NCBI RefSeq assembly: GCF_005871185.1
Contig: NZ_SWKN01000009.1
Span: 226,976 to 290,975, forward strand
Direction: 5' to 3'
Source of the DNA: Limnobacter alexandrii
Lineage (GTDB): Bacteria > Pseudomonadota > Gammaproteobacteria > Burkholderiales > Burkholderiaceae_B
Length of the DNA stretch: 64,000 nt
Part shown: piece after piece, positions 45,106 to 53,521 of the stretch
Layout: every line of letters starts with the position of its first letter
Position numbering within the stretch: position 1 is the first letter of the stretch
Notes under the pieces: model-generated
What the model was told of the DNA's origin: nothing
What the model saw: only the letters and a program-made list of their open reading frames with translations
The model's database searches: none
Made by a program: the position numbers and the translations under genes

Positions 45106-48100
45106 TCGCTCGACTGGCGTAAAACTGCACCAAGGCCTTCGCGGTATGCCTCACCTTTTTTCCTTTCTCCTTGGCCATGTTTTGTGGGCTGCCCTGTGCC
45201 ACAAGCTGCCCACCGCCAATGCCAGCCTCGGGGCCCATGTCGATTACCCAATCCGCTTGGGCAATCAAATCCAGGTCGTGTTCAATCACCACCACGGTGT
45301 GGCCTGCATCGACCAAACGATGCAACACAGCGATCAGCTTTTCCACATCGTTCATGTGCAAACCAACCGTGGGTTCATCCAGCACATACAAAGTGGGTGG
45401 GCTCATTTGCACACCCGCCTTGTTTTCGCGCACCTTCACCAGTTCGGTTACCAGTTTGATTCGCTGAGCCTCGCCGCCACTCAAGGTTGGGCTGGGTTGG
45501 CCGATGGTGAGGTAACCCAAGCCGACGTCGTTCAGCAAGTTCAGCGCTTGTGCAATCGCTGGGTGGGCTTCAAAAAATGGAGCGGCTTCTGAACAGCTCA
45601 TGTTCAGAATTTCCGCAGCAGTTTTGTCGCGCCAAGTCACCTGTAGGGTTTCCGGGTTGAATCGTTTGCCGCGACAGGCCTCGCACACCACTTTCACATC
45701 GGGCAAGAAGTTCATTTCAATGGTTTGCATGCCTTGACCATCGCACACTGGGCAACGACCGGGCCCTGCATTGAAACTGAAGCGGTTGGCTGCAAAGCCG
45801 CGCATGCGGGCCTCAATGGTATCGGCCAGCACATTGCGTATACGGTTCCAAAAGCCAATGTAAGTGGCCGGGCAACTGCGCGGAGTTTTACCAATCGGGG
45901 TTTGGTCCACTTCCAAGACGCGAGCCACTTGTTCGGCGCCTTCAATCGATTCACAAGCAAACCAGTTGTGAACCGGCTTGCCTTTCTTGTTCTGATTGGC
46001 CACGTATTGGCGCATATTGGCCAACAGAATGTCTCGCGCCAGTGTCGATTTTCCGCTACCAGACACACCGGTAATGGCCACCAAACGGCCCAGTGGAATA
46101 TCCACATTCAAACCGGTGATGTTGTGGAGTTTCGCGCCCTTGATTTTTAGCCGTGCAGTGTCTTGATCAACTGCCCGCTTGGGGCTTGCAAGATGTGGAA
46201 TCGGGCTTTTCAAATAGCGGCCTGTCAACGAATTTTTATCCGCTGTCACTTCGCCCACGGTGCCTTGGGAAATAATTTCACCACCCAGCTTACCGGCCCC
46301 TGGGCCTATATCCACCAAGCGGTCAGCACGGTTCATTGTGTCAATGTCGTGCTCAACGATGACCAAGGTATTGCCCTTGGCGCGCAGTTCTTCAAGTGCA
46401 TCCAGCAGGCGGTGATTGTCGCGAGTGTGCAAGCCAATCGTGGGTTCATCCAGCACATAGCACACGCCACGCAAGTTGGTGCCCAGCTGCGAAGCCAAAC
46501 GAATGCGCTGTGCTTCACCACCACTCAGGGTGGGAGCGCTTCGATTCAGGTGCAGGTAATCCAGCCCAACCTGTTTCAGAAATTTCAAACGCCCGGCCAT
46601 TTCAATGCGAATGTCTTTGGCAATTGCGGTTTCACGTTCATCCAGCTCAAGCTGGTCCACCCATTGCAGGGCGTCGCTCACGGTTTGGTCGGCCAATTCA
46701 GCAATATTGCTGTTCTTGAATTTCACGGCCAGCGCGGTGGGGTTCAAGCGTTGGCCATTGCATGACCCACACACCATGCTTTCGCGAAGGTAAGTTCCCT
46801 CATCATTCTCGGCACCGTCTTCCGCACTTTTGTCTTGTTCAGAAAGCCACTTGCCTTCTTCACCCGTGGTTTCAGCATCGAAGCCTTCCACTTCCTCGCC
46901 CACCCCGAAGCAACTGGAACACCAGCCGTGTTTGCTGTTGTAGCTGAAAAGGCGCGGATCAAGTTCCGGAAAACTGCGCGCGCAGCTTGGGCAGGCACGC
47001 TTGGTTGAATAAAAGCGTATGGAAGGTGTTTCGCCCTTCTTGCCCAGCGCTTCCACCATCACCGTGCCTTTGCCGTATTCAAGGGCAAGTGCCAACCCCT
47101 CACGCAATTCTTTCTCGCCCTTGGCTTGAATGCTCAAGGTTTTCACCGGCAATTCAATGTGGTGCTCCTGATAACGGGCCAGCTTGGGCCAAGGGTTGGT
47201 GGGCAGATATTCCCCGTCCACCCGCAGGCGTTCATAACCGCGGTCCACAGCCCATTTTGCAATCTCGTTGTAAATGCCTTTGCGCCCCTGCACCAGTGGT
47301 GCAAGCAAAGTAATTTCCTGCCCTTTGTAATGCTGCATGATTTGCGCCAGCATGCTGTCCATGCTTTGCGGGGCAATGGGCACTTCGCAAGTGGGGCAAT
47401 GCTGAATGCCCAGCTTCACAAACATAAGGCGCAGGAAGTGATACACCTCGGTTACTGTAGCCACCGTACTTTTTCGACCGCCACGGCTAGTGCGCTGCTC
47501 AATGGCCACTGTGGGTGGAATACCAAAAATAGCATCCACATCGGGCTTGGCAGCAGGTTGCACAAATTGGCGCGCGTAGGCATTCAAACTTTCAAGGTAA
47601 CGGCGCTGACCTTCAGAAAACAAAATGTCGAAAGCCAGCGTGGATTTTCCGCTGCCAGAAGGCCCGGTAATCACAGTCATCTTTTCGCGTGGAATGGTCA
47701 GGCTGACATTCTTCAGGTTGTGCTCACGGGCATGCAGAATTTCAATGCCATCGGTCAAACCACGTTTGGTGTGTACATTGTTCAACCCGTACAACGCGGC
47801 GGCTTCGGCCACCATGCAGTCGCCACTGCCTTTATTCAAATCAGCTGCATCCAGCAAATTGGTTTGCGCAAGGTATTGCTTGATTGCAACGCCGGTGTGG
47901 CTGGTTTTGTGTTTCGCAAGTTGCTCGGGCGTGCCTTGGGCCACCAGGTCACCGCCGTACTCGCCGGCTTCCGGACCCAAGTCGATCAGCCAGTCGGCTG
48001 CACAAATGACATCCAGGTTGTGTTCAACAATCAACACACTGTGCCCTGCTTCCTGCAAGAGGCGCAGTGAACGCATCAGCTTGGCCACGTCGTCAAAATG

Positions 48101-50743
48101 CAAACCTGTGGTGGGTTCATCGAACACAAACAAGTCGCCACGCTTAGCAACCTTCTGGCCGCTTGCAGTGGGCTTCAAATTCGCCAGAAATCCAGCCAGT
48201 TTCAGCCGCTGCGCTTCACCACCACTTAGCGTGGGCACAGGCTGACCCAAGCGCAAATAATTTAAACCCACCTGGGCCAGCGGTTGCAGGGTTTTCAACA
48301 AGGCGGTGTCTTTCTCGAACAAGTCCAGTGCCTGGTCCACCGTCAGTTCAAGCACTTGCGCCATGTTCAACACCTGGCCTTTTCGCTCAAGCGTGACTTC
48401 CAGCGCTTCCGGGCGATAGCGTGTGCCATTGCATTCACCGCAACGCAAATACACATCGCTCAAGAACTGCATTTCAACATGTTCAAAACCATTGCCACCA
48501 CACATGGGGCAGCGGCCATCGCCACTGTTAAAGCTGAAAAAACCGGGTTTGTAATCTCGTTCGACTGCAATTTTTGTTTTGGAAAACAGCTTGCGCAATT
48601 CGTCGAATGCACCCACATAACTGGCCGGGTTGCTTCGTGTGGTTTTGCCAATCGGGCTTTGATCCACAAAGGCCAGTTGCGCAATGTGCTCAACACCGTC
48701 CAAAGAATCAAACTCACCCGGTGCTTCAGTGGGCTCGCCCTTGATTTTTTTAATCGCAGGCACCAGCACGTCTTGCACCAAAGTGCTTTTGCCTGAACCA
48801 GACACACCTGTGAGCACCACCAGCCTGTTCAATGGCAATTTGAAATCAATGTTCTGCAGGTTGTTGGCGCGCACGCCGGTCAGCACGATGTGTTCTTTCG
48901 AATCACCCAGTGGTTTACTCGCATCCACCACCTTCAATTCGCCTTTCAAATAACGCGCTGTGAGCGAATTCGATTTTTCAATTTTTGAAGGCGCCCCATC
49001 AAATACAATGTTGCCGCCAGCTTCTCCGGGGCCAGGGCCAATGTCCACCAGCCGGTCAGCCTGGTTCATCAGTTGTGGATCGTGCTCAACCACCACCAAG
49101 GTGTTGCCTGCCTCTTTCAAGCGCTGCATGGCTTGGGCCACGCGCGCGATATCACGCGGGTGCAGGCCAACCGAGGGTTCGTCCAGTACAAACAAAGTAT
49201 TCACCAGCGAACTGCCCAGCGCAGTGGTCAAATTAATTCGCTGTACTTCACCGCCACTGAGGGTTCGGCTTTGCCTGTCCAGCGTCAAGTAGCCCAAACC
49301 CACTTGAATGAGAAAACCCAGGCGCGTGCGAATTTCCTGCAACACCAAATCGCTGGCTTCATCAAGTGCGCCGGGCAGTTGCAGATTCTTGAACAACTGC
49401 GCCACCTTCAGCAATGGCATTTGCATGATTTCATGAATGCTGTGTTTGCCGGAATCGCTAGGCAACTTCCACAACAGCGAATCAGGCTTCAGGCGTGCGC
49501 CACCGCAATCGCCACAGGGGGTGTAACTGCGGTATTTGCTCAGCATCACCCGCACATGCATTTTGTAGGTGCGGCTTTCAAGCCATTCAAAATATCGGGC
49601 CACGCCGTAGAACAAGTGGCCGTCCCAATTGCCGTCAAAATTCGCGTCGCCCTCAATCACCCACAACTTGTGTTCTTCGGGCAAATGCTTGTAAGCAATG
49701 TCGGTGGCAATGCCACGCTTCTTGGCAAATTTCACCAAATCTTTCTGGCAGCTTTTGAAACTTTCCGTGGTCCAGGGTTTTACGGCGCCCTCTTCCAGCG
49801 ATTTATTTTCGTCGGGAATCACCAAACCATAATCAATGCCGATCACGCGTCCAAATCCACGGCAGGTGTCGCAGGCTCCAAGGGGAGAATTGAAGCTGAA
49901 ATGGCTGGGCAGCGGGCTTGAATAATCCAGGTCGCAAGTGGCGCAATGCAAGCCGTCGGAATAGCGCCAAGGCTCCTGTTCCGCACCGTTTTCTTCAGGC
50001 AGGGCAAACACATTCACCTTGCCCTTGCCCCGGTGCAAAGCGCTGGCCACAGCGTCGCTAAAGCGGCTTTCCTCAACCCCGGCCACACGGAAACGGTCTT
50101 GCACCACATCCAGCAGCTTTTCAACCACGCTGCGACCTTTTTTAATCGGTGTTTCACGATGAATTCGGGCGTAGCCTTGGGCGCTTAAAAAGTCTTCAAT
50201 TTCTTGGGCTGTGAATTTTGCAGGCACGCGCACGGGAAAAGTAACAACAAGGCGTGGGTCGTTCTGTGCAGCCGCTCTGTCCAGTATCGATTGCTTGATG
50301 GTGGCCACGGTGTCTTCACGCACCCACTGGCCGCACTGGCGGCAATGCAGGTGCGCGGCGCGGGCATAAATCAACTTCAGGTGGTCGTTGATTTCAGTCA
50401 TGGTGCCCACGGTGCTGCGGGAGGTGCGCACCGGGTTGGCCTGGTCAATTGCAATGGCAGGCAGCACGCCTTCAATGCTGTCTACATCGGGCTTGTCCAT
50501 GCGGTCCAGAAACTGGCGCGCATAGGGCGAAAAGGTTTCAACGTAGCGGCGCTGGCCTTCAGCATACAGGGTGTCGAATACCAACGAACTTTTACCACTG
50601 CCAGAAACCCCGGTGAATACGGTGATTTCACCGGTTTTAATGTCGATGTCAACGTTTTTCAGGTTGTGCTGGCGGGCACCCTTAATCCGAATTACATTGC
50701 CAAGGTATTGAGAGTTCTGGCTTTTTTTTACTTTGGTCGTCAT
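45092..50743 (-). CDS. uvrA: Double-length excinuclease ABC subunit UvrA
   Basis: 1883 residues, twice the usual ~940. Residues 1-~960 and ~1000-1883 are each a complete UvrA: Walker A TGVSGSGKSSL at ~45 and TGPSGSGKSTL at ~1027, four LSGGE(V/A)QR ABC signatures in all, and paired zinc modules in each half (e.g. CATCDLDY with CDTCRGFG; CPMCGGNG with CGECNGTR; CPSCARSF with CSSCFGVG; CPVCDGQG with CEACRGKR). UvrA finds bulky DNA lesions as a dimer; here one chain could mimic the dimer. Long UvrA chains are known in some Burkholderiales. No frameshift is seen. No clear LexA box was found upstream. Confidence 0.95.
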   Translation of the reverse strand: MTTKVKKSQNSQYLGNVIRIKGARQHNLKNVDIDIKTGEITVFTGVSGSGKSSLVFDTLYAEGQRRYVETFSPYARQFLDRMDKPDVDSIEGVLPAIAIDQANPVRTSRSTVGTMTEINDHLKLIYARAAHLHCRQCGQWVREDTVATIKQSILDRAAAQNDPRLVVTFPVRVPAKFTAQEIEDFLSAQGYARIHRETPIKKGRSVVEKLLDVVQDRFRVAGVEESRFSDAVASALHRGKGKVNVFALPEENGAEQEPWRYSDGLHCATCDLDYSSPLPSHFSFNSPLGACDTCRGFGRVIGIDYGLVIPDENKSLEEGAVKPWTTESFKSCQKDLVKFAKKRGIATDIAYKHLPEEHKLWVIEGDANFDGNWDGHLFYGVARYFEWLESRTYKMHVRVMLSKYRSYTPCGDCGGARLKPDSLLWKLPSDSGKHSIHEIMQMPLLKVAQLFKNLQLPGALDEASDLVLQEIRTRLGFLIQVGLGYLTLDRQSRTLSGGEVQRINLTTALGSSLVNTLFVLDEPSVGLHPRDIARVAQAMQRLKEAGNTLVVVEHDPQLMNQADRLVDIGPGPGEAGGNIVFDGAPSKIEKSNSLTARYLKGELKVVDASKPLGDSKEHIVLTGVRANNLQNIDFKLPLNRLVVLTGVSGSGKSTLVQDVLVPAIKKIKGEPTEAPGEFDSLDGVEHIAQLAFVDQSPIGKTTRSNPASYVGAFDELRKLFSKTKIAVERDYKPGFFSFNSGDGRCPMCGGNGFEHVEMQFLSDVYLRCGECNGTRYRPEALEVTLERKGQVLNMAQVLELTVDQALDLFEKDTALLKTLQPLAQVGLNYLRLGQPVPTLSGGEAQRLKLAGFLANLKPTASGQKVAKRGDLFVFDEPTTGLHFDDVAKLMRSLRLLQEAGHSVLIVEHNLDVICAADWLIDLGPEAGEYGGDLVAQGTPEQLAKHKTSHTGVAIKQYLAQTNLLDAADLNKGSGDCMVAEAAALYGLNNVHTKRGLTDGIEILHAREHNLKNVSLTIPREKMTVITGPSGSGKSTLAFDILFSEGQRRYLESLNAYARQFVQPAAKPDVDAIFGIPPTVAIEQRTSRGGRKSTVATVTEVYHFLRLMFVKLGIQHCPTCEVPIAPQSMDSMLAQIMQHYKGQEITLLAPLVQGRKGIYNEIAKWAVDRGYERLRVDGEYLPTNPWPKLARYQEHHIELPVKTLSIQAKGEKELREGLALALEYGKGTVMVEALGKKGETPSIRFYSTKRACPSCARSFPELDPRLFSYNSKHGWCSSCFGVGEEVEGFDAETTGEEGKWLSEQDKSAEDGAENDEGTYLRESMVCGSCNGQRLNPTALAVKFKNSNIAELADQTVSDALQWVDQLELDERETAIAKDIRIEMAGRLKFLKQVGLDYLHLNRSAPTLSGGEAQRIRLASQLGTNLRGVCYVLDEPTIGLHTRDNHRLLDALEELRAKGNTLVIVEHDIDTMNRADRLVDIGPGAGKLGGEIISQGTVGEVTADKNSLTGRYLKSPIPHLASPKRAVDQDTARLKIKGAKLHNITGLNVDIPLGRLVAITGVSGSGKSTLARDILLANMRQYVANQNKKGKPVHNWFACESIEGAEQVARVLEVDQTPIGKTPRSCPATYIGFWNRIRNVLADTIEARMRGFAANRFSFNAGPGRCPVCDGQGMQTIEMNFLPDVKVVCEACRGKRFNPETLQVTWRDKTAAEILNMSCSEAAPFFEAHPAIAQALNLLNDVGLGYLTIGQPSPTLSGGEAQRIKLVTELVKVRENKAGVQMSPPTLYVLDEPTVGLHMNDVEKLIAVLHRLVDAGHTVVVIEHDLDLIAQADWVIDMGPEAGIGGGQLVAQGSPQNMAKEKGKKVRHTAKALVQFYASRATRNP

Positions 50744-50852
50744 GGGGGTGCCTGCGGGGTAAAACGGTTGCTACAGGACTTTAATTGTACTGGGGGAGAC
50801 GGGCTTAACGTGGATTAAACCCGCCTGCCTGGCCGAAATTGTAAAAATGGAA

Positions 50853-51500
50853 TCAAAGGCCGCGAGTTGCAGGAGGAACTCGTGTGCGCACGCCAGTTGC
50901 TTCAATTTGATCATGCAGGTGCAGGGCTGCAGCTTTGAGCGCATCCACCCTCAGTTCGCCAAGCAACGGCGCGCGCACGCCAGTGCTCATCAAACCCTGA
51001 GTGCCTTCCAAAGCATCAACAATGCTACCCAGACTGCGATACTCGGGTGGCAAGGCGCCATGACAAGCGGGGGCTACCTGCCGGGGCAACACCGTGGCGA
51101 CCAAACTTTCTGCCAAGCGAATGTGCGTCTCGAAAGTGGCGGCCTCTTGTTCAGCCTGCACCAACACTTTGGTAGGCTTACCTTGGTCGGCACGCTTTAA
51201 GTCGGGTTTGTAGCTGCGGCTCACCACCGCATCCAGACATCCTTTCAGGTTGTCGGCTTGATCGTAAACAAGCTGACTGCATTCACCCAATTTGCCCAAT
51301 TTCTCGAGCACCGGGTTGACCACACCGGGTGAAATGGCAAAACGTTTAGATTGCTTTAAATAGTCCTTGGCCAGCGAGTTGACCGATTTGGTCAAGGCAT
51401 TGGACTCCTTTTTAATGGTTTGAACATCAGAAATGAAACCATCTAGCACGGCAGTGCTATGCCGCAGCTGGGCGTGAAGGGTTGAGGTGGCGTTTTGCAT
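50853..51500 (-). CDS. Orphan helical protein of unknown function (second gene of a pair)
   Basis: 215 residues, no recognised domain. Predicted mostly helical with a likely coiled coil in the first 60 residues (STLHAQLRHSTAVLDGFIS, then KKESNALTKSVNSLAKDY); the C-terminal third contains RVDALKAAALHLHDQIEA. Starts 22 bases after the 134-residue gene upstream, on the same strand, with GGGAG before its ATG, so the two form an operon. A stem (AGCGCTCC/GGAGCGCT) spans the junction. Confidence 0.6.
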   Translation of the reverse strand: MQNATSTLHAQLRHSTAVLDGFISDVQTIKKESNALTKSVNSLAKDYLKQSKRFAISPGVVNPVLEKLGKLGECSQLVYDQADNLKGCLDAVVSRSYKPDLKRADQGKPTKVLVQAEQEAATFETHIRLAESLVATVLPRQVAPACHGALPPEYRSLGSIVDALEGTQGLMSTGVRAPLLGELRVDALKAAALHLHDQIEATGVRTRVPPATRGL

Positions 51501-51504
51501 AAGG

Positions 51505-51533
51505 TTAGCGCTCCCGAGTCATTTAAGGAGCGC
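51505..51533. repeat. Hairpin at the junction of the orphan gene pair
   Basis: TAGCGCTCC and GGAGCGCTA (about 51505-51513 and 51526-51534) pair around a 12-base loop, overlapping the stop of the first gene and the ribosome site of the second. It might tune translation of the second gene or be a weak terminator; there is no T-run. Confidence 0.5.
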
Positions 51534-51927
51534 TAGGTGGAAAATCATGCAAACATGGTTCCTCAATACAACCGTTCTGCAGCCAGATTACCTCGAAACA
51601 GACCTTCTTGATGATTCGAAAGAAATCGACTTCTTGATCAAGGCTTTTGGCTTTTGATGCGAAATCTTTGAGCGTGTCTTTGGCATCACCCAAGAGGTTG
51701 ATCAAATCTTTAGATTGAATAGAGCCACCCTGTGGGGCAAACAACAAGGTTTTGGATTTACCGGTTGTCGCTGTTACATGCGCTTTCATTTCCCTCGCGG
51801 TTTGGGCCAACGCCAAAGCTGCACTGGCCAAGGGAGAAATGTCTCGCTTTAAGTTGCTCAAATTTTGTTTGTTCAAGTTGAATTGTTCAACCACGGGGTT
51901 GTTCGTGGAAACAGAACTTGAATACAT
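51523..51927 (-). CDS. Orphan helical protein of unknown function (first gene of a pair)
   Basis: 134 residues, no recognised domain. The start is rich in Ser, Asn and Gln (SSSVSTNNPVVEQFNLN), followed by helical segments (PLASAALALAQTAREMKAH; DAKDTLKDFASKAKSLDQEV) that resemble the next gene in character. Begins with ATG 51927. It is the first of two genes read leftward between aroG and uvrA, and has an independent upstream region after the aroG terminator. Confidence 0.6.
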   Translation of the reverse strand: MYSSSVSTNNPVVEQFNLNKQNLSNLKRDISPLASAALALAQTAREMKAHVTATTGKSKTLLFAPQGGSIQSKDLINLLGDAKDTLKDFASKAKSLDQEVDFFRIIKKVCFEVIWLQNGCIEEPCLHDFPPSAP

Positions 51928-52020
51928 ATTGAATAGTCCACAAAGTTACAGAAGGATAAGTCTGTTAACTCTGCACAATAGAAGTTCAACTTATTGACTC
52001 AGCAAAACTCGTTCTGCACA

Positions 52021-52058
52021 ACAAAAATCCCGCTCGGGGTTTTAAACCCGGCGGGATT
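52021..52058 (-). terminator. Intrinsic terminator of aroG
   Basis: AATCCCGC and GCGGGATT, extended by CGGG/CCCG with one bulged T, form a strong stem (52026-52058). Leftward it is followed by TTTTTG. It lies about 40 bases after the aroG stop. Confidence 0.88.
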
Positions 52059-52100
52059 CTCTGTTCTTAACCAACAATTGACGGCAGCTAAACCCGGATA

Positions 52101-53165
52101 TCAAGCAACCTGTGCAAGCCGGCGTTTGCGCACACCTTGTGCCAGTGTCTCCAGTACTTGATGGCTGTCATCCCAACCGATGCAACCATCCGTAATACTT
52201 TGACCATAGGTTAAAGGCTTGCCAGGCTCCAAGTCTTGTCGACCTTCAACCAGATGGCTTTCAACCATTACACCCATGATGCGAGCATCGCCAGCTGCAA
52301 GTTGTTCCGCAATGTTTTCACACACGCCCACCTGGTTTTTGGGCACCTTGCTGCTGTTACCGTGGCTTGCATCGATCATGATGCGGGCAGCCAAACCGGC
52401 CTTGCCAATATCAGCCGCTGCGGCTTCAACAGAAGCTGCATCGTAGTTGGGGCCTTTGCCACCGCGCAGAATGATGTGGCAGTCTTCGTTGCCAGAGGTA
52501 CTGACAATTGCACTTCGACCTTCTTTGGTGACACTCAGGAAGTGGTGTGGGTGCTGCGCAGCCTTGATCGCATCCACGGCAATTTTCACATTGCCGTCAG
52601 TTCCGTTCTTGAAACCGACCGGGCAGCTCAAACCGCTCGAGAGTTCTCGGTGAATCTGACTTTCGGTGGTGCGGGCACCAATGGCGCCCCAGCTGACCAA
52701 ATCAGCAATGTACTGTGGGGTGATCATGTCGAGAAATTCAGTACCTGCGGGAAGACCAAGGCTGTTGATGTTCACCAGCACTTCACGCGCCATGCGCAGG
52801 CCTTTGTTAATCTCGAAGCTGCCGTCCAGATTGGGGTCGTTGATCAATCCTTTCCAGCCCACCGTGGTGCGTGGTTTCTCGAAATACACGCGCATCACAA
52901 TTTCAAGGTCTTCTGCGTATTTCTCGCGATAGACCTTCAATTTGTTGGCGTATTCCATGGCAGCTTTCACATCGTGAATGGAGCATGGACCCATGACGAC
53001 GATCAAGCGATCATCGCCACCGTGCAATATTTTGTGAAGGGCCGAACGGCAACCAGCGACTGTGTCGGCGATTGCAGCGGTGATAGGCACATCTGCGATC
53101 AAGGCCGCAGGGGTGGTCAGTTCTTTAATTTCTTTGATTCTCAAGTCGTCTGTTACCGTGTTCAT
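52101..53165 (-). CDS. aroG: 3-Deoxy-7-phosphoheptulonate synthase (DAHP synthase, class I)
   Basis: 354 residues. It joins phosphoenolpyruvate and erythrose 4-phosphate, the first step to Phe, Tyr and Trp. Family stretches: VVMGPCSIHDVKAAMEYA (~58-75), RVYFEKPRTTVGWKGLINDP, GAIGARTTESQIHRELSSG, VGFKNGTDGNVKIA, ILRGGKGPNYD, MIDASHGNSSK, and GVMVESHLVEGRQ. It is most like AroG/AroF/AroH of the type-Ialpha group. AGGAG lies before the ATG at 53165. Expression should depend on the Phe-rich leader and terminator directly upstream. Confidence 0.95.
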   Translation of the reverse strand: MNTVTDDLRIKEIKELTTPAALIADVPITAAIADTVAGCRSALHKILHGGDDRLIVVMGPCSIHDVKAAMEYANKLKVYREKYAEDLEIVMRVYFEKPRTTVGWKGLINDPNLDGSFEINKGLRMAREVLVNINSLGLPAGTEFLDMITPQYIADLVSWGAIGARTTESQIHRELSSGLSCPVGFKNGTDGNVKIAVDAIKAAQHPHHFLSVTKEGRSAIVSTSGNEDCHIILRGGKGPNYDAASVEAAAADIGKAGLAARIMIDASHGNSSKVPKNQVGVCENIAEQLAAGDARIMGVMVESHLVEGRQDLEPGKPLTYGQSITDGCIGWDDSHQVLETLAQGVRKRRLAQVA

Positions 53166-53213
53166 GCCAATTCTCCTGAATGCTGGCGCGCTTTTTGTTC
53201 AAAGTGTCGGTTC

Positions 53214-53249
53214 AAAAAAAAACCGCCAGGAGGTTCAGGCCTGGCGGTT
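53214..53249 (-). terminator. Attenuator (intrinsic terminator) in the aroG leader
   Basis: AACCGCCAGG and CCTGGCGGTT form a perfect 10-bp stem (53240-53249 and 53221-53230) with a 9-base loop, followed leftward by nine T. It ends 48 bases before the aroG start. A leader segment GCCUGG (53314-53309, codons 17-18 of the leader peptide) can pair with CCAGGC in the 5' arm, one possible antiterminator contact. Confidence 0.92.
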
Positions 53250-53275
53250 TCGGGATCTGTTTGAACTATGTGTTT

Positions 53276-53362
53276 TTACGCACAACCCTCTTCCGCCGCT
53301 TGCCCAAACCAGGCAAAGAAGCCAAAAAAAGCATAAAAAGAGTGCGCGAAATTCGTGTTCAT
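53276..53362 (-). CDS. Phe-rich leader peptide of the aroG attenuator
   Basis: 28 codons plus stop, too short for usual gene finders. It begins MNTNFAHSFYAFFGFF. It has seven Phe (positions 5, 9, 12, 13, 15, 16, 19), one Tyr (10) and one Trp (18): nine aromatic residues in 28. This is the hallmark of a leader peptide such as E. coli PheL: when charged tRNA-Phe is scarce the ribosome stalls on the Phe codons and the downstream terminator does not form. The stop lies 26 bases before the terminator stem. The ribosome site is weak. Confidence 0.9.
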   Translation of the reverse strand: MNTNFAHSFYAFFGFFAWFGQAAEEGCA

Positions 53363-53411
53363 CTTTTAAATGTAATCAATTCATGGCCGCTGTGCAAGCG
53401 CGCTAAGCGAA

Positions 53412-53420
53412 ATTCTAGCA
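53412..53420 (-). promoter_or_regulatory. Possible extended -10 promoter of the aroG leader
   Basis: Leftward TGCTAGAAT is an extended -10 (TGN plus TAGAAT, five of six matches) about 50 bases before the leader-peptide start. No good -35 is visible 17 bases further up. Position is right for the aroG transcript. Confidence 0.45.
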
Positions 53421-53479
53421 AGCCACAGGTGGATGTGGTTGGCATCCCACTGAAAAACAAGGAACTTTGACAGCGTAAG

Positions 53480-53495
53480 GTCCACTTAGGCGTTC
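53480..53495 (+). promoter_or_regulatory. 16-base motif shared with the region upstream of the orphan gene at 36574
   Basis: GTCCACTTAGGCGTTC, 13 of 16 matches to the motif at 36526-36541, at a similar distance from the start codon (26 versus 32 bases). TTGACA (53467-53472) lies just upstream and could be a -35, but no -10 fits it well. Confidence 0.35.
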
Positions 53496-53521
53496 AATTT
53501 CAATACACCAACCGACGAATC

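Noticed and set aside
47126..48070. 314-codon frame opposite uvrA, and other long frames opposite uvrA, nirB, nasA, dnaG and rpoD
   Set aside because: All lie inside well-conserved genes on the other strand and lack recognisable domains or starts.
50744..50852. LexA (SOS) box upstream of uvrA
   Set aside because: CTGT and ACAG half sites are not found at the needed 8-base spacing; only a TACAAT-like -10 without a good -35 is seen.
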